A stretch of 64,000 bases of DNA from Dipteris shenzhenensis. Its lineage: Eukaryota; Polypodiophyta; Polypodiopsida; Gleicheniales. Positions within the stretch are counted from its first letter, which is position 1. The number at the start of each line of letters is the position of its first letter. A program made the translations under genes and the position numbers. The stretch lies in assembly GCA_047967505.1 (NCBI GenBank), contig CM106539.1; one strand, written 5' to 3'. The notes under the pieces are model-generated. The model ran no database searches, was not told the origin of the DNA, and was given only the letters and a program-made list of their open reading frames with translations. This document shows, in pieces, positions 18,618 through 30,767 of the stretch.

Positions 18618-20540
18618 AAGAATGAAAGAAAGAAAGAAAGTTTATTAAAGTCTTCGGAAGACCGATGGGTCTATGAGATTGTGAAAATCCTGATACAACA
18701 AGCTGTGGTAGTGGAGCTACTAAACGAGCGTCCATACCGATGCAAAATGCAAAAATGCAGAATAGCAGTACTAAGTCCTAAGTACAACATAGTCATGTCG
18801 ATGGTCGACTATATATCAGTCTCAGCATCGTCATCAATATCATCATCATCATCGGCAGCAGCAAGATATCAGGATGGATGAGGCAGTGGAGGCATGAAGT
18901 CGGCAATAGAGTGTTGTCGGCCACTCAGAGGTGCGGTCCTAGCACGTCTCTTGGTCGTCGCTCTGCGACTAACCAGGGCTACTATGACCCCCGTCGGTCG
19001 GGCTCCAACTCTAAAGGAGGGGATGTCCCCAAGTGTGATATGTGTGTCGACCCTTTGTCTGAGCTGTCGGGTCACACGCTCCGGATCACGGACATGTCGA
19101 GGCCTTGTTTTGTGGGGGTCCATATGATCTAGCTGAAAGAACTCCGTGATAGAGCTCTAAGAGATATCCGAGGAAGAAGTCTGCTCTTGTCTCCGTGCTC
19201 GAAGTATCCTCTCACGGTGTCTAAGTGCCTCATAAATGAAACCTGCCAAACACTGCTGGTCGGGGTAGGAGAGGAAACAGGCCAAAATTCCATAACTATC
19301 CCTGAAGAGGCAGTGGAAACGCCCTCGAATCTCATATTACACAGGACACTTGAAGATGAAATGCTCCTCTGTCTCAACTTCCTGCATGTCACACAGTGTG
19401 CATATGCGCCTCTCCCTAGGTAGTCGCTCTACTCTACTGCTCTCGATGCAAAGTCTGTGTTAAGAGACCTGGAATTGCCCAAGAGAGATCCTCAGCGAGT
19501 GGGGTAGGTGAATTTGCGTGTACCCTGGTGGGTCAATGAAACCCTCCGCTGTGATATGTAAGAAGTGATCTCTGTAGAAGCTAAGCTTCACTGGGAGTTC
19601 ACTCGGTCCCAACCAGGTCTGAAATGTGTGTAGCTGTAGTAGATCCTCACGGATAACCTGGTTGACCTCGTGTGATAAGAGGGGAGAAAATGAAGCATCC
19701 ATGCTGTACTGGAAGGGAGGTAGTCTATCCATGTGGAGCCCCAATCGCTCAAACCATCTCTCTGTACGTGCATACTAGCACCTCTGGTCTCCTCCTACTG
19801 CAAGTGCCATAGAAGAGGATAGAGCTATCCATGGTAGCCTGCTACGCCTCGAGGTATAATCCCCATATTCCCTAACTCGGTACAGATATGTGATGACCTG
19901 AAATGCAGCATCTAGCTGTAAAGGGGGTGACCCAAACTCAGCCTGAATGATCTAGTGAGAAATGGATGGCTTACCACGAATCATCCGTGATAACATGAGA
20001 ACCTGTAGCCGCTCCACACAGGCCCACTCTGTATCCGACAAGTCTGGCCCCCAACAAGGGCTGCCGTACATCCCCACAAGGCGAACCAAGGAGTCAAAAA
20101 GCAACCCCTTGGTGCATGGATCCTGAAAGTGCGAGTGGAAACACTGCCTCTCTAGTCTAGCCAATGAAGCATACCCTCTACTCAAGCGTACCTGCATCGC
20201 GGGTCTCATAGTGAAGCTGGGTCCGGAGAAGATAACCCCAAGATAAGTGTATGATGAAACTATCTCAACAGATGACCCCGCAAATGTGAATTGCTCCTAA
20301 CGCATGATGGCTCGAGATGTATTGAAGATCATGACCTTGGTTTTACCTAGGTTGACCTTCAAATCATGAGACTCACAAAAGGACTGTAGTGCGTCTAGGT
20401 AAAGCCCCTCTGCTGAGGAAGACAAGAGAGCCACGTCATCTACATAGAGCAGAATCTGGATCAGCGTGCCCGCAAGAGAGCAACCTACACCTCCCTGTGT
20501 CTGCATCACTGTCTCAAGCTCGTCAATGTAGAGGCCATAT
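18618..20540 (-). mobile_element. LINE-C: 5'-truncated D-family LINE
   Basis: The tail of GAAA units and the AGTCTTCGGAAGACCGATGG hairpin lie at 18618-18680. The coding match runs to the RT block GLYIDELE at about 20530, where it stops at a (CT)n microsatellite. 5' truncation is the usual outcome of incomplete target-primed reverse transcription. Confidence 0.9.
18869..20535 (-). pseudogene. LINE-C reverse transcriptase C-half and CCHC finger
   Basis: Starts at GLYIDELE and continues LIQILLYVDDVALL (catalytic YVDD at 20435-20446), NLGKTKVMIFN, FTMRPAMQVRLSRGYASLARL, DRLPPFQYSMDA and HLPHSLRISLGQF. The finger is CTLC..ETEEHFIFKCP, and a long tail ends in GDIPSFRVGARPTG. Stops interrupt it at several places (MR*EQF, SH*IIQ, RC*YAR, S*HRL, PV*YE), but no large deletion is present. 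It serves as the reference for the C-terminus missing in the other D-family copies. Confidence 0.85.
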
Positions 20541-20541
20541 C

Positions 20542-20590
<49 letters not shown>
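20541..20590. repeat. (CT)n microsatellite
   Basis: About 23 CT units precisely at the 5' truncation point of LINE-C and the upstream edge of LINE-K. Confidence 0.9.
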
Positions 20591-20591
<1 letters not shown>

Positions 20592-20859
20592 AAGAAGAAA
20601 GGATTTGCAAAATCTACCCCACAAGGGAAGGTAGAAAATGAGCAGCATGTACTCCTAAGATCTAGAGCCTACACACACATGAGAAAGGGGTTATGGGCAC
20701 AGCAAAGATAACGTGAAAATTTTCTTGGAGCAACCAACCCAAAAGCTAGGAAGCTACTTAAGAGGTTTTCGAACACCGCAACGAGGTACTAGGGCTAGCA
20801 CACAAGCTAGCTCAACAAGTATGTATTATTTTCTTTCACTGAATGTAAGGGATCGCCAC

Positions 20860-20881
20860 TAGGGATACTTGGCTCATGGGA
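20860..20881 (+). promoter_or_regulatory. In-frame TAG before LINE-K endonuclease
   Basis: TAG at 20860-20862 is in frame with the endonuclease. No ATG occurs before the first beta strand (KEIKVMFRNCRGF). The bases after the stop include GGCTCATGGGAC, nearly identical to the sequence after the LINE-A stop. The upstream frame is open for about 60 codons but is not recognisable as ORF1. Confidence 0.55.
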
Positions 20882-21969
20882 CCCAAAAGGAAATCAAAGT
20901 AATGTTTCGGAATTGCAGAGGTTTCCCCTGGCAGAAGGGGGCAAGCCTTAATGATGTGCTTGAGGATGCAGATGTAGTCTTTCTTGCAGAGACATGGGAG
21001 AGGGATACGCACAGACTACCTCCAATCAATGGATACGTAACACATTCAATATGCCAAACACACACTGGTACAAGAGGGCAAGGAGGAGTTGCATGCCTAT
21101 ACAAAGAACACTTACGAGATAATATAAGCATATGCAAAGATGACCCTCATAAACGGTTCATCTGGATCATGGTGAAAGTAGAGCCCCTACCACTTTACAT
21201 AGTTGGGTGCTACATACCGCACTTAGGGTCGACGTACTATCAATGCTATGATAGAGATGCATCAGATACATACGGAGACTTGTGCTCAGATTTGGTGGAA
21301 TTCAATGCCAAGGGGAGAGTATTGATTCTAGGAGACATGAATGCACACATTGGGGACACCCAATTTCAGTCACTTACAGGGCATGAATATGACAAAGACA
21401 AAGAAATTGAGATAGACCCCAAGTGGCACAGACACTCGGAGGACAAGGAAGTAAATGCACATGGAGAGGCATTGACAAGCCTAGTGAATAGGCTTCATAT
21501 GGTTGTGCTGAATGGATCAGACCACTTTCCACATACAAGAGTTCCCACATGCTTTCCAGCTAGTGGAGGATCGAGTGTGGTAGACTATGCTTTAATTTCA
21601 CTTGATGCAGTAAATTTGGTACATGATTATATAATTGGCCCAAAGTATCCAGAATCAGATCATACTCCCCTTTATCTCAAAATGCACATACCCCATTTGG
21701 CAGAAACTCCAGTCCATGCAGCAAAGAATTGGTCTTTTTGTATGGACATAGACAAGAGGGAGAAGTATGCGGACACTACCGATGCTCTTATTAAGGAGGT
21801 TTGCAGGCTGAACTGGAGCGAGATGAAAGAGACTTTACTCTCAGCTGCACATACAGTCATGGGTCAAAAAAACATCAAGAGAGTATGCATGAAGGGCTTA
21901 CCACAAAACAAATGGTTTGATGATGAATGCATAAAAGCCAGGCTGAAAATTAAAACAGATGCCAAATGA
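20863..21969 (+). pseudogene. LINE-K APE-type endonuclease
   Basis: Reads VMFRNCRGFPW, AETWERDTH (catalytic Glu), RGQGGVACLYKEHL, LILGDMNAHIGD (Asp/Asn pair) and ESDHTPLYLKM (SDH motif), so all catalytic landmarks are kept. The frame ends at 21967-21969, about 10 codons after overlapping the RT frame, because of a single-base shift. An undamaged ORF2 would have continued here. Confidence 0.85.
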
Positions 21970-24218
21970 CATGCAACGTAAAGAGGCTGAAAAACACTTC
22001 CATGCACTCACTCCGAGAAAAAAGAGGAAATATCAGCTAGACAAAGAGTGGAAAGATGCCATTGAGTTTGCTAAGAACCCGAGAGGAACGTGGAGGCAAA
22101 CTAAAGGGAGATCAAAAGAAATCATGGGAGATTTCACAGATGAAGAAATGCTCCAATATGCCAAGCAACTCTACACCCACCCACATGCCTTACCTATGTC
22201 CACAGACATAGCTCACTACAATGGCCCACATATTTTCTCTGTGGACGATGTGAATGAGGGCCTGAAGAAAATGGCCAATGGAAAAGCAGATGACACATTG
22301 CATATAAAGGCTGAGCTACTAAAATGGGCAGGTGACTACACACGAATTTGCCTAGTTTCTTTGCTTAATGATGCAATTGCTAATGGTTTCCCCCCAGAGT
22401 GGCAAGAAAATTGGGTGAAACCAATATATAAAGGTGGGGATCGTAACCAGCTTTCCAACTATAGAACCATTAAGGTGGGATCCACCATGGCCAAGCTCTT
22501 TAGCACAATCGTTGAGACACAACTTAGTCTATGGGCAGACCTGAATGGAAAGAGGGCCATTGGACAAGCTGGTTTTCGAAGAAACCATAGCACTGTGGAT
22601 CACTTGGTCACGTTACGGGTTCTAATGGAAGAGAGCCGGCTACAAGGAAAGCCTCTCTATTGCTGCTTCATAGATTTTAAGAAGGCATTTGACACACTGC
22701 CTAGAAACAATTTGTGGGAAAGAATGGGCTACTTAAGAGTGCCAAATCACTTGAAAATAGCAGTCTTCAGATTATATGAGAGAGTAACTTGCCAACTCAA
22801 AGGTAATATGAGAGAGTAACTTGCCAACTACATTCCATAGTAATATGGGGGTTAAACAGGGTTGCCCTCTGTCACCAACATTATTTGGACTATGTATTGA
22901 CAGATTGGAGGAGTTGGTCAAAGAAGTGATGCAAGAGCAGCAACTAGAGAGCCCCCAAATCTGTGTATGCACCGTACTACTGTTGTTATATGCAGATGAT
23001 GTTGTCTTTTTCTCATACACAGCAGAAAATATGCAGCGGATGATGCACATTCTACACAAGTTTTGTGCAGAGAGCGGCCTCATGGTAAATGTCACCAAAA
23101 CTAAAATGATGATAGTAAAAACAAAGCAGCCTGCAAACACCCCAAGTATTATGTACAATGAGCAGGAAATCGAGAGAGTAAACACATTCAAATACCTGGG
23201 AATAGATGTGCCAGCAAACCATAGATGGAATGATTGTGTCCATAGAAGGATTGATGCCGGGTGGGGAAAATATTATCATTTTGAAAATGATTGCAGAAAT
23301 AGTGACACTAAGAGATGGAGCATCAGACGGATCGTATTTGATGCTTATGTGGTGCAAACAGTCCTATATGCAGTAGAAGTATGGGGGGGTACCATCTCAG
23401 CATCAAAATGGAATGATATTGAAAAAATACAGATATCATTTCTAAGATGGCATCTGGGAGTTAAAATTACTACACCATACTCAATCATGCTTATTGAGAC
23501 TGGTACAAGGCCCATTGAACTGAGAGCACTACGAAGGGTTTTCAAATACATAAAGAAGGTCAAGTCCATGGGGTCGCAGAGATTACCAATGAAAGCATGG
23601 GAAGCAAGTAAAAGGCCTCAAAAGACAGACAAAAGCAAGACGCTATCATCTGGTTGGTGGCAAGACATTCAGAGATGGTTCCAAAGATGGAGAGTAACAT
23701 CCTACCTGGAGATGTCATCCGGGGAAATGGATGAGAAGGCATTTCATAAAGCTTTGTTGGGAATGTTGCAGCAAAAATGGCAATCAGCTGAAAAAAGGGC
23801 TAAGTATGAGTACTATTGTACGCATGTCAATCCCATTTATTGGGACACCTACTCCAAGGAGGAAGAAAATGCACAAAAATACATAACTATGCCCATACCT
23901 GCAAATGCAAGGAGAAGCATTGCACTCATCCGCACCCAATCACACACTCTGGAGATAGAGAAAGGTGCTTGGGGAGATGTCTCAAGGGAACAAAGATTTT
24001 GCAAGCTGTGTGACCAAGAACAAGTAGAGACAGAAGCACATGTCCTCCTTACATGCACACGGTATGCCTGCATAAGGAGGGACTTTAACAATATTACAGA
24101 GGAACACGACACCCTAGCAAGCTTGCTCTCACATAGCCATATAGCCACTCTGGGTAACTATATTGCCAAGGTTCTTAAATATCGTGAATGTTGTATTACT
24201 CAATGTATTTCAAAATAA
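21959..24218 (+). pseudogene. LINE-K reverse transcriptase and CCHC finger
   Basis: 21959-22819 has KKMANGKADDTLHIKAELL, NYRTIKVGSTMAKLF, GQAGFRRNHSTVDHLVTL and YCCFIDFKKAFDTLPR, then stops in a 32-bp duplication. 22821-24218 continues GVKQGCPLSPTLFGL, YADD at 22989-23000, TKTKMMIVKTK, the thumb, and a C-terminal finger CKLC..EAHVLLTC. The only damage is the frame change at the duplication plus the earlier shift at 21960, so this is a fairly young pseudogene. Confidence 0.88.
22775..22838 (+). repeat. 32-bp tandem duplication in LINE-K RT
   Basis: TATGAGAGAGTAACTTGCCA starts at 22775 and again at 22807 with the same following bases. It splits the RT frame right before GVKQGC. Confidence 0.85.
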
Positions 24219-24261
24219 TTGTTCTCCCCCCCTTCCATAAAAGGAAGGAGACACTTGTATC

Positions 24262-24334
24262 GTGACTTTTATGGGTCCCATGGGTCGGTATTTTCGGCCC
24301 CCAGAGGACGGTAATACATTCTTCTTCTTCTTCT

Positions 24335-24367
<33 letters not shown>

Positions 24368-24370
24368 CTC
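24262..24370 (+). promoter_or_regulatory. LINE-K 3' hairpin, (TTC)n tail and microsatellite
   Basis: GGTCCCATGGGTCGGTATTT, then TCGGCCCCCAGAGGACGGTA, then TTC, TC and TATC repeats. GTCC/GGAC and GGGTCG/CGGCCC can pair. The same two-stem layout occurs at the LINE-A end. Confidence 0.65.
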
Positions 24371-24405
24371 ACCATCACACGACGATGCCTAGGCCATGGG
24401 GTGAG
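24371..24405 (+). mobile_element. LINE-E, segment 1 (5' flank of gypsy-1)
   Basis: The 35 bases before the gypsy-1 LTR continue without a gap into 31231 onward once the LTR element and one GTGAG are removed, giving WGEGTTGLKVAVWNCNGT, the start of a D-family endonuclease. The segment begins at the TATC repeat of LINE-K, so LINE-E is 5' truncated or inserted there. Confidence 0.65.
24401..24405. repeat. gypsy-1 target site duplication, left copy
   Basis: GTGAG immediately before the 5' LTR. The same five bases follow the 3' LTR at 31231-31235. Confidence 0.9.
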
Positions 24406-24868
24406 TGTTATGCTCTAGCCGAGGTAGCATGACCTCGGAAGAATCAGTCGACATTTCCCTTAAAGAATCTATCTCCGTAATATATGTGTTTGCGCTTCAT
24501 GTAAATGATCGGGAGGGATTTAATGTCAAGGTCCTAGGTGAGGGCTGATAGCACCAGACTAGGTAGATCTAAGGCCAAGGGCCTAGTGCAAAGATTGTGC
24601 CTAGGGGCAAGGGATTTAATGCATCCCAAGAGAGGGGTGAAATGTTGCATTAGGAAGGCCCTATATGGACGACATGTGGCATCTAGATCTATCTAGGGAA
24701 TTGGGGCTTGTTGAGGCTAGAGAGAGAAGAGAAGGATTATTATTCACGTTGATTTTAGAATGAAGATCTCTGTCTGCTCGTCAGCCTCAGCGAGATATGG
24801 CTGGGTGGAGATTCGTGGTGCTGCTCCCGTGATCTGCAGTAGAATCTAGAATAGGAGAGTGGTTGACA
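24406..24868 (+). repeat. gypsy-1 5' LTR, 463 bp
   Basis: Begins TGTTATGCTC and ends GTTGACA. It is the same length as the 3' LTR with eight single-base differences, most of them transitions. Confidence 0.95.
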
Positions 24869-24869
24869 A

Positions 24870-24885
24870 TTGGTATCAGAGCGAG
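24870..24885 (+). promoter_or_regulatory. gypsy-1 primer-binding site
   Basis: TTGGTATCAGAGCGAG just inside the 5' LTR, the standard complement to the 3' end of plant initiator Met tRNA. Confidence 0.9.
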
Positions 24886-25968
24886 GCTACGAAGGGAATG
24901 GAAGGATAGAGTGGGATCGTCGAACGACCTGAGCGCCAAATTGACGGACTGACTGTTGGTGCTACGTGGTGACGACGGACAATTGGCCTACGTATCGTTT
25001 GGCGTGGACTACCTTGACGGAAATCCCATGCGGGCATTCGACGAATTCAGACGTTATCTACAACGGACGGAGGCTTCTGAATCGTGTCTGGAGTACAGGT
25101 GGAGCGGCTGGTAACCTGCGACGTCCATGAATTAGGAGCGGGACACGCAAGCGGTGAAGCTATGTTGGAGCAGAAGGTTCCTGGATGGTCCTTTGACATC
25201 GATACTTGGTGGCTGACCAGATAAATAGGAAGCCCAAGGGAAGGTGATGGAATGGACACGCAGGCGTCGAAGCTGGAGCGCAAGTTGACAAGGATCGGCG
25301 TGGGCATATGATGCATGTGCGTTTTTCAACGGAAGTGGATCTGGCCGTCTTCTCCGTTGACGCCAGGAGTTCGTGGGCAGAGGCTTGTTGACTGTTTCAC
25401 GGGAGCAATTCGCCTTCGACATGTTACGTGGCTGACTGCAACTCGCTGGTCGTTGGTAGAAGGTGTCGCTGCTGTGTCGAGGTGACCTTGCTTAAGGCTA
25501 TTCGGTGCATAGAGAAACCCGTGGAGAGCTGTTGGTAACAGCTGTCGACTGCTTCCCTGGCGCATATACAGTCAGAGATTACAGATGACTTGTGAGACTA
25601 TGAGGCCAGGCGACAGGTTGACGATCAAGATCTGAGAGCAGGCCGTACGTGCAGGCTGCAAGTTGCGGGGAGTTTCCATGGAGCACTTTATCTATTTTCC
25701 CTTTTGGTTTTCGTTATTCCTGTTTTGTCAAAAGCAGTTAGACTTTTGTGGTTTTAGCAGAGGTCGCAGTTTATGATGCTATAGCAAGGACAGATTATGT
25801 TTGAGGATATGCCTGTGTGCTTCAGTCAGAGTTAGTTGCAGAAGCTTCCCTAGTAAAGGGAAAAGCGCTATTTGGGTTATACTTATATCAAATGCCTAGT
25901 CAGTGTGCATGTGGGATTGCAGGAATTCCCTAGTATAGGGAATTGTGCCAGACTATTAGTACACTGAA
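24886..25968 (+). other. gypsy-1 untranslated leader
   Basis: About 1.1 kb between PBS and gag with no conserved coding match. Packaging signals probably lie here, as in other Ty3 elements, but none can be pointed to. An (AAAAC)n tract lies at about 26007-26030, at the start of gag. Confidence 0.5.
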
Positions 25969-28900
25969 TTGTGTCAGCCTGTAAATACAGTTTCTAGTGG
26001 TGTTTTAAAAAAAACAAAACAAAACAAAACAAACCACCCATTGAACGGAATGGAAGCAGAAGAAGGAGCTTCCAGGAGGGACCCTGGTGAATCAGGAGTC
26101 CGGCCGACCCAGCAGGGATCGTGCCCAGTAGCTCATACTTTAGCTGGCAGGATTACATTGCTGGAGGATGCCTTGCAACAGTTGTTAGCGCAGCAATTAC
26201 AGGCCAATGCAGGGCAGTCCGAACTTAGGAGAGCGATACATAGTATGTCTGCCAGACCTTCTCAAGAGAAGAAGGGAAAGGCTCCAATAATGGAGCTGGA
26301 GTCTAGTGTCCATACGGTCGAGCCTAGGAAGGCTAAAGTGCCAAATATTGCCAATTACAGACCGGAAAAGTATTCTGGTCGGATGAACGACCGTAGCTCC
26401 GATGTCATTGAGACCTGGTTACACAAATGGGACGAGGCGTTCGCCATTTGTGAAATCAGAAATGACATCAAGAAGATCCGCGAGGCCACCCACATGTTCA
26501 GTGAGGCAGCGGATCGGTGGTGGATTAAACAACAAAAAGATGGTATAGCATCCACTACCTGGGAGGGGTTTGAAAGAGAGTTCAGGAAACACTTCTTACC
26601 TCCTGACGAAGCATCCCGAGCTTGGGATCAATATAGGAACCTTCGTCAGAGAAATTTATCAGTGGCAGAATACACTGATAAGTTTCGAAAGAGTGTAATG
26701 AAGGTTGATGAACCCCTGCCTCAATCAATCCAAGTGAAAGATTTCATATTTGGATTGAATGATCGAATAAAAATGGAAGTTCGGGCTAAGTACGCGAACA
26801 CATTAGATGATGCAATAGCTATAGCCCTGAACTATGAGGATGCCAAGGGCAGCAAACCAAGTGGGTTTGCACCGGTCGGAACCCAGTATGGGTATCCGAA
26901 GAAATCTGGGTTTAAGAAGAAGTGGGCTAGTAGAGGGAGTGGTTCGCAACCGAGTGGTCAAGCCAAGCAGGTGAGACCGGCTGAAACTCCTAAACCAAGT
27001 ACCACCGTTGGAGTGAAAAGGAAAGTAACCCCAATGGCAGCCTGGGCTTGGTCTAAGTCTCCCTTGAACCCAGAACAAAGGAAAAAAGCGAGGAGAGAAG
27101 GCTTATGCTTTGGTTGCCTTCAACCTCATCAGTGGAGGGAATGTCCATGTAATAAAGATCGTCGGATGGCTGAGATGGTGATCTCAGAGTGCGACGTGGA
27201 GATGGAGGGAAGTCCCAGAGCGGAAGAGATGCAGATTCAGCTAGCGGGATCTTCTCAGAGGTTGGTACCTTGTTTGTTATGTGTGTCCGTTGCTAAGTTA
27301 GTGACGAGTGCACCTGATAACATCCTATCTAAGCCCGCAGCAACGGGGTATACGGCCTTTAATGATACGGAGTTAATTAAAATGAAAGGGCAAGTGGCCA
27401 ATCATGATGTCATTGTTTTGTTTGACTCGGCGTCAACTCACAATGTGATTAACTCCAAGCTCGTGAAGAGGCTGAAATTAAAGACAAGTCCATCTGACTA
27501 TGCGTATACAGTCAGGATGGCAGATGGAAGTTCAACTGAAGTATGAGACCAAAGGGTTACCCAGTTGGAGCTTCGGATTCAGGACTATGCTAAGAAGCTT
27601 GATTTTGAAACGACCAAGCTTGCTCATGCAGATATAGCCCTGGGTATGGCGTGGCATTCTAGGAAGAATCCAGCCATTGATTGGAAAAAGCACGTATATC
27701 AATTCAAGATGAATGATGTGCTTTATGTCATACGAGGTGAGAAAGATATACCTCAGGGACCGTTGGTTTCCGTAATGGAAATCCGAAAAGCTCAAGTAGA
27801 GTTTTTATTCCTTTGCACAGCATCGGTAGAGCCGGTTGATGATTCTTCGGCTAGCACTAATGTTACGCAAAGTGGTGAGATGGCCAAGCTGGCTAATCTT
27901 ATAACAGAGGAGTTCTCTGAATGTTTTAGGGATGAACTACCTTATGGGTTACCTCCAGAGCGGAAAGTTCAACATAAGATTGAATTGATCCCGGGGGCAG
28001 AACCTGTAAATAGACCTCCCTATAGAATGAGTTTTACTGAAGAGGCGGAGGTGCGTAGACAACTGGAAGAATTTTTCAAGTTGGGGCAGATTCAACCAAG
28101 TTTCTCACCTTTTGCTTCGCCAGTGATATTAAAGAAGAAAAAGGATGATACGTTTCGCCTTTGTATAGATTACAGAGCATTGAATAATATCACTGTTAAG
28201 CACAAGTATCTGATGGCTCGGATTGATGATTTACTAGATGCATTACATGGAGCCGTGATCTTCAGTAAGATTGATCTTAAGTGTGGCTACCATCAAATCC
28301 GGATTAGAGCCGAGGATGTGCATAAAACCGCTTTCAGAAGCAGGTTTGGTCATTATGAGTTTTTGGTAATGCCCTTCGGACTTACCAATGCTCCAGCGAC
28401 CTTCGTCATGCTTATGAACGATTTACTACGTCCGTATATCGGAAAGTTCGTAGTACATTTTATTGACGATATCCTGATATTCAGTAAAAGTATTATTGAG
28501 CATCGTGAACACTTAAGAGTAGTGTTCAGTACTTTGAGAAAAGCCAGTCTTTCATAAAATAAAGAGAAAACTATACTGTGTATGGTTAGGCTTGAATATT
28601 TAGGGTTCATAATTACTCCACAGGGGGTAGAAATGGATCCGAAGAAAGTGGCTGCGATACTAACTTGGCCAATCCCTCAGAGTCTGACCGCGTTGCGATC
28701 ATTCTTGGGATTTGTCCAATTTTATAGAAGACATATCAAAGGATATTCCGGAATAGTATCGCCATTGACTGATCTGACCTCAGATAAAGTACCTTTTATT
28801 TGGGGACAGAATCAACAAGAAAGTTTTAACACCATAAAACAAGCTGTGGTCACAGGACCGGTGTTAAAAATAGTTGATCCCCAGAAACCGTTGTTCCTAG

Positions 28901-30755
28901 AAACCGATGCAAGTGGCATTGCGGTGGGAGCAGTCCTCCTTCAAGAGGGAAGGCCGGTAGCCTTTGAAAGCAAGAAGCTTTCTCCCTCTCAAAGGAATTG
29001 GCCAACTCATGAATTGGAGTTGTATGCTCTTATCCATGCTTTGAAAACATGGAGGCATTATTTGTATGGTTCAGAGTTTTATGTGGATGTGGATCATGAT
29101 ACTCTGAAACATTTTTGTAAACAGCCTGACTTGAGGGGCCGCCAAGCTAGGTGGGCAGAGCTCATGTTGAGTTTAATCTAACGATTCAGAACCGAAGAGG
29201 AAAAGACAATAAGGTTGCTGATGCGTTGTCTCGCATTATGCACAACCTGAGTTTCACGGTATTAGAGAGTGCTCTAATGACCGAGATAAGAGAAACTCAA
29301 AAAGTGGACGAGTTTGTCCAAAGCTTGTGGCCTAAAGCTCATGTGTTAAAACCCTGGGAAAGTGAAAAGGATGACCTGGCATCCAGAAAAAGCCAAACTT
29401 ATGCAAGATATACCATAAGGGATGGTATGCTAGTTAGAAATGGCAAGGTTGTAGAACCTAGTCAGAATGATCTCAGGCAGAGAGTCATTCGACAATGCCA
29501 TGATAGCCCGTGTGCATGACATCCAGGGGTCGAGAAGACATATGATCTCGTGAGACGAGATTTCTTTTGGCCAAAGATAAAAAAGCATATTCATGAATAT
29601 GTGACGCGGTGCTTCTCGTGTCAGGTAAGTAAGGCCGAGCGGATGAAGCCACATGGACTTTTATAGCCCTTGGAAATACCACTAAGTAAGTGGGAGAGCA
29701 TTTCCATGGACTTCATTGTAGGGCTGCCTACGACACAAGGAGGGTATGATTCTATCCTTGTGGTGGTTGATCGTCTAACCAAGATGGCTCACTTCATTCC
29801 GACTAGAGAGTCTGTTAGTGCCCTGCAAGTAGCGGATTTGTTCATTAGACATATATTTCGTCTGCATGGATTGCCTAGATCCATAGTGTCAGACAGAGAT
29901 GTCAGATTTACCGGTCATTTTTGGACAGCGGTATTTGAGACACTAAGGACTGAGTTGGGAATGAGTAGTGGGGATCATCCTGAGACGGATGGTCAGACGG
30001 AGAGAGTCAACCAAACTTTAGAGGATATGCTGAGAGCATATGTGTCATTGAGGCAACATATGTGGAACAAGTGGTTGCCATTGTTGGAGTTTGCCTACAA
30101 TGATAGAAAACATTCCTCTACCGGGTTCAGTCCGTTTGAGCTGAACTATGGTTATAGACCAGCCAATCCGACTATAGTTGGAGTACCTCAGAAAGTGCCT
30201 AGTGCCACGAACTTTGTAGTTCAGATGCGGGAGATGCTAGCACTTGCGAGAGCTAATATCCGCCAGGCTATGGATAGAGCCAAGGTGTATGCGGATGAAA
30301 ACCGGTCTATAAGAGTATTTAAGGAAGGAGAAAAAGTTTTTCTCAGAGTTCCTTCGCACTTGAAGTCGTTGACTTCAGGAGAGTGTGCTAAGTTATCACC
30401 TCGATACTGTGGGCCGTGGTTAATTCTAAAGAGAATAGGCAGTGTAGCCTATAAATTAGAATTACCACAGGGGTGTAAGGTGCACCCTGTTTTTCATGTT
30501 TCGCGCTTAAAGAAATTTTTACATACAGGTGACTCACTAATCGAAGGTGTGGTTTTGTTTCAGGAGATAGAGGATATTGCAAGGCGCAAACCAACAAGAA
30601 TCCTGGACCGAGGAACAATGCAAATACGAAATCGGAAGATACCCACGGTGTTGGTTGCATGGCATGGTCAGCCTCTATCCGAAGCTACCTGAGAATCCGT
30701 ATTTCAGTTGCGGAGAGTGTTCCCAGATTTTATCATCGAGGACGCTGATGTCTGA
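25969..30755 (+). pseudogene. gypsy-1 gag-pol polyprotein (gag, PR, RT, RH, INT, chromodomain)
   Basis: A single long frame is interrupted by TGA 27544-27546, TAA 28555-28557, a frameshift near 29165, TGA 29517-29519, TAG 29664-29666 and TGA 30690-30692. Gag starts most likely at the ATG at 26050 (MEAEEGASRRD). It has the Retrotrans_gag core (WWIKQQKDGI, FRKHFLPPDEASRAWDQYRN) and a knuckle CFGCLQPHQWREC, one residue short of CX4H. PR has LFDSASTHNVI. RT has [19 protein letters not shown] and FIDD at 28459-28470. RNase H has FLETDASGIAVGAVL. Integrase has MDFIVGLP, SDRDVRFTG and GQTERVNQTLED. The end, VLVAWHGQPLSEAT.E, is chromodomain-like. Gypsy-2 keeps Q and W at two of the stops. Confidence 0.93.
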
Positions 30756-30767
30756 AGAGGGAAGGAA
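30756..30767 (+). promoter_or_regulatory. gypsy-1 polypurine tract
   Basis: AGAGGGAAGGAA directly before the 3' LTR, the expected plus-strand primer. The same tract precedes the gypsy-2 LTR at 61856. Confidence 0.85.

Larger units (their letters stand above)
20591..24350 (+). mobile_element. LINE-K: diverged APE-type LINE related to LINE-A
   Basis: Contains the tail of a possible ORF1, a stop, an ORF2 with endonuclease, RT and CCHC finger, and a 3' UTR ending in a hairpin and (TTC)n. Protein similarity to LINE-A is clear at motif level only. Two frame changes, one in the endonuclease-RT linker and one at a tandem duplication in the RT, inactivate it. Confidence 0.88.

Noticed and set aside
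27544-27546. TGA between gypsy-1 protease and RT as programmed readthrough
   Set aside because: Four more stops occur in the same polyprotein and two of them are sense codons in gypsy-2, so decay explains it better.
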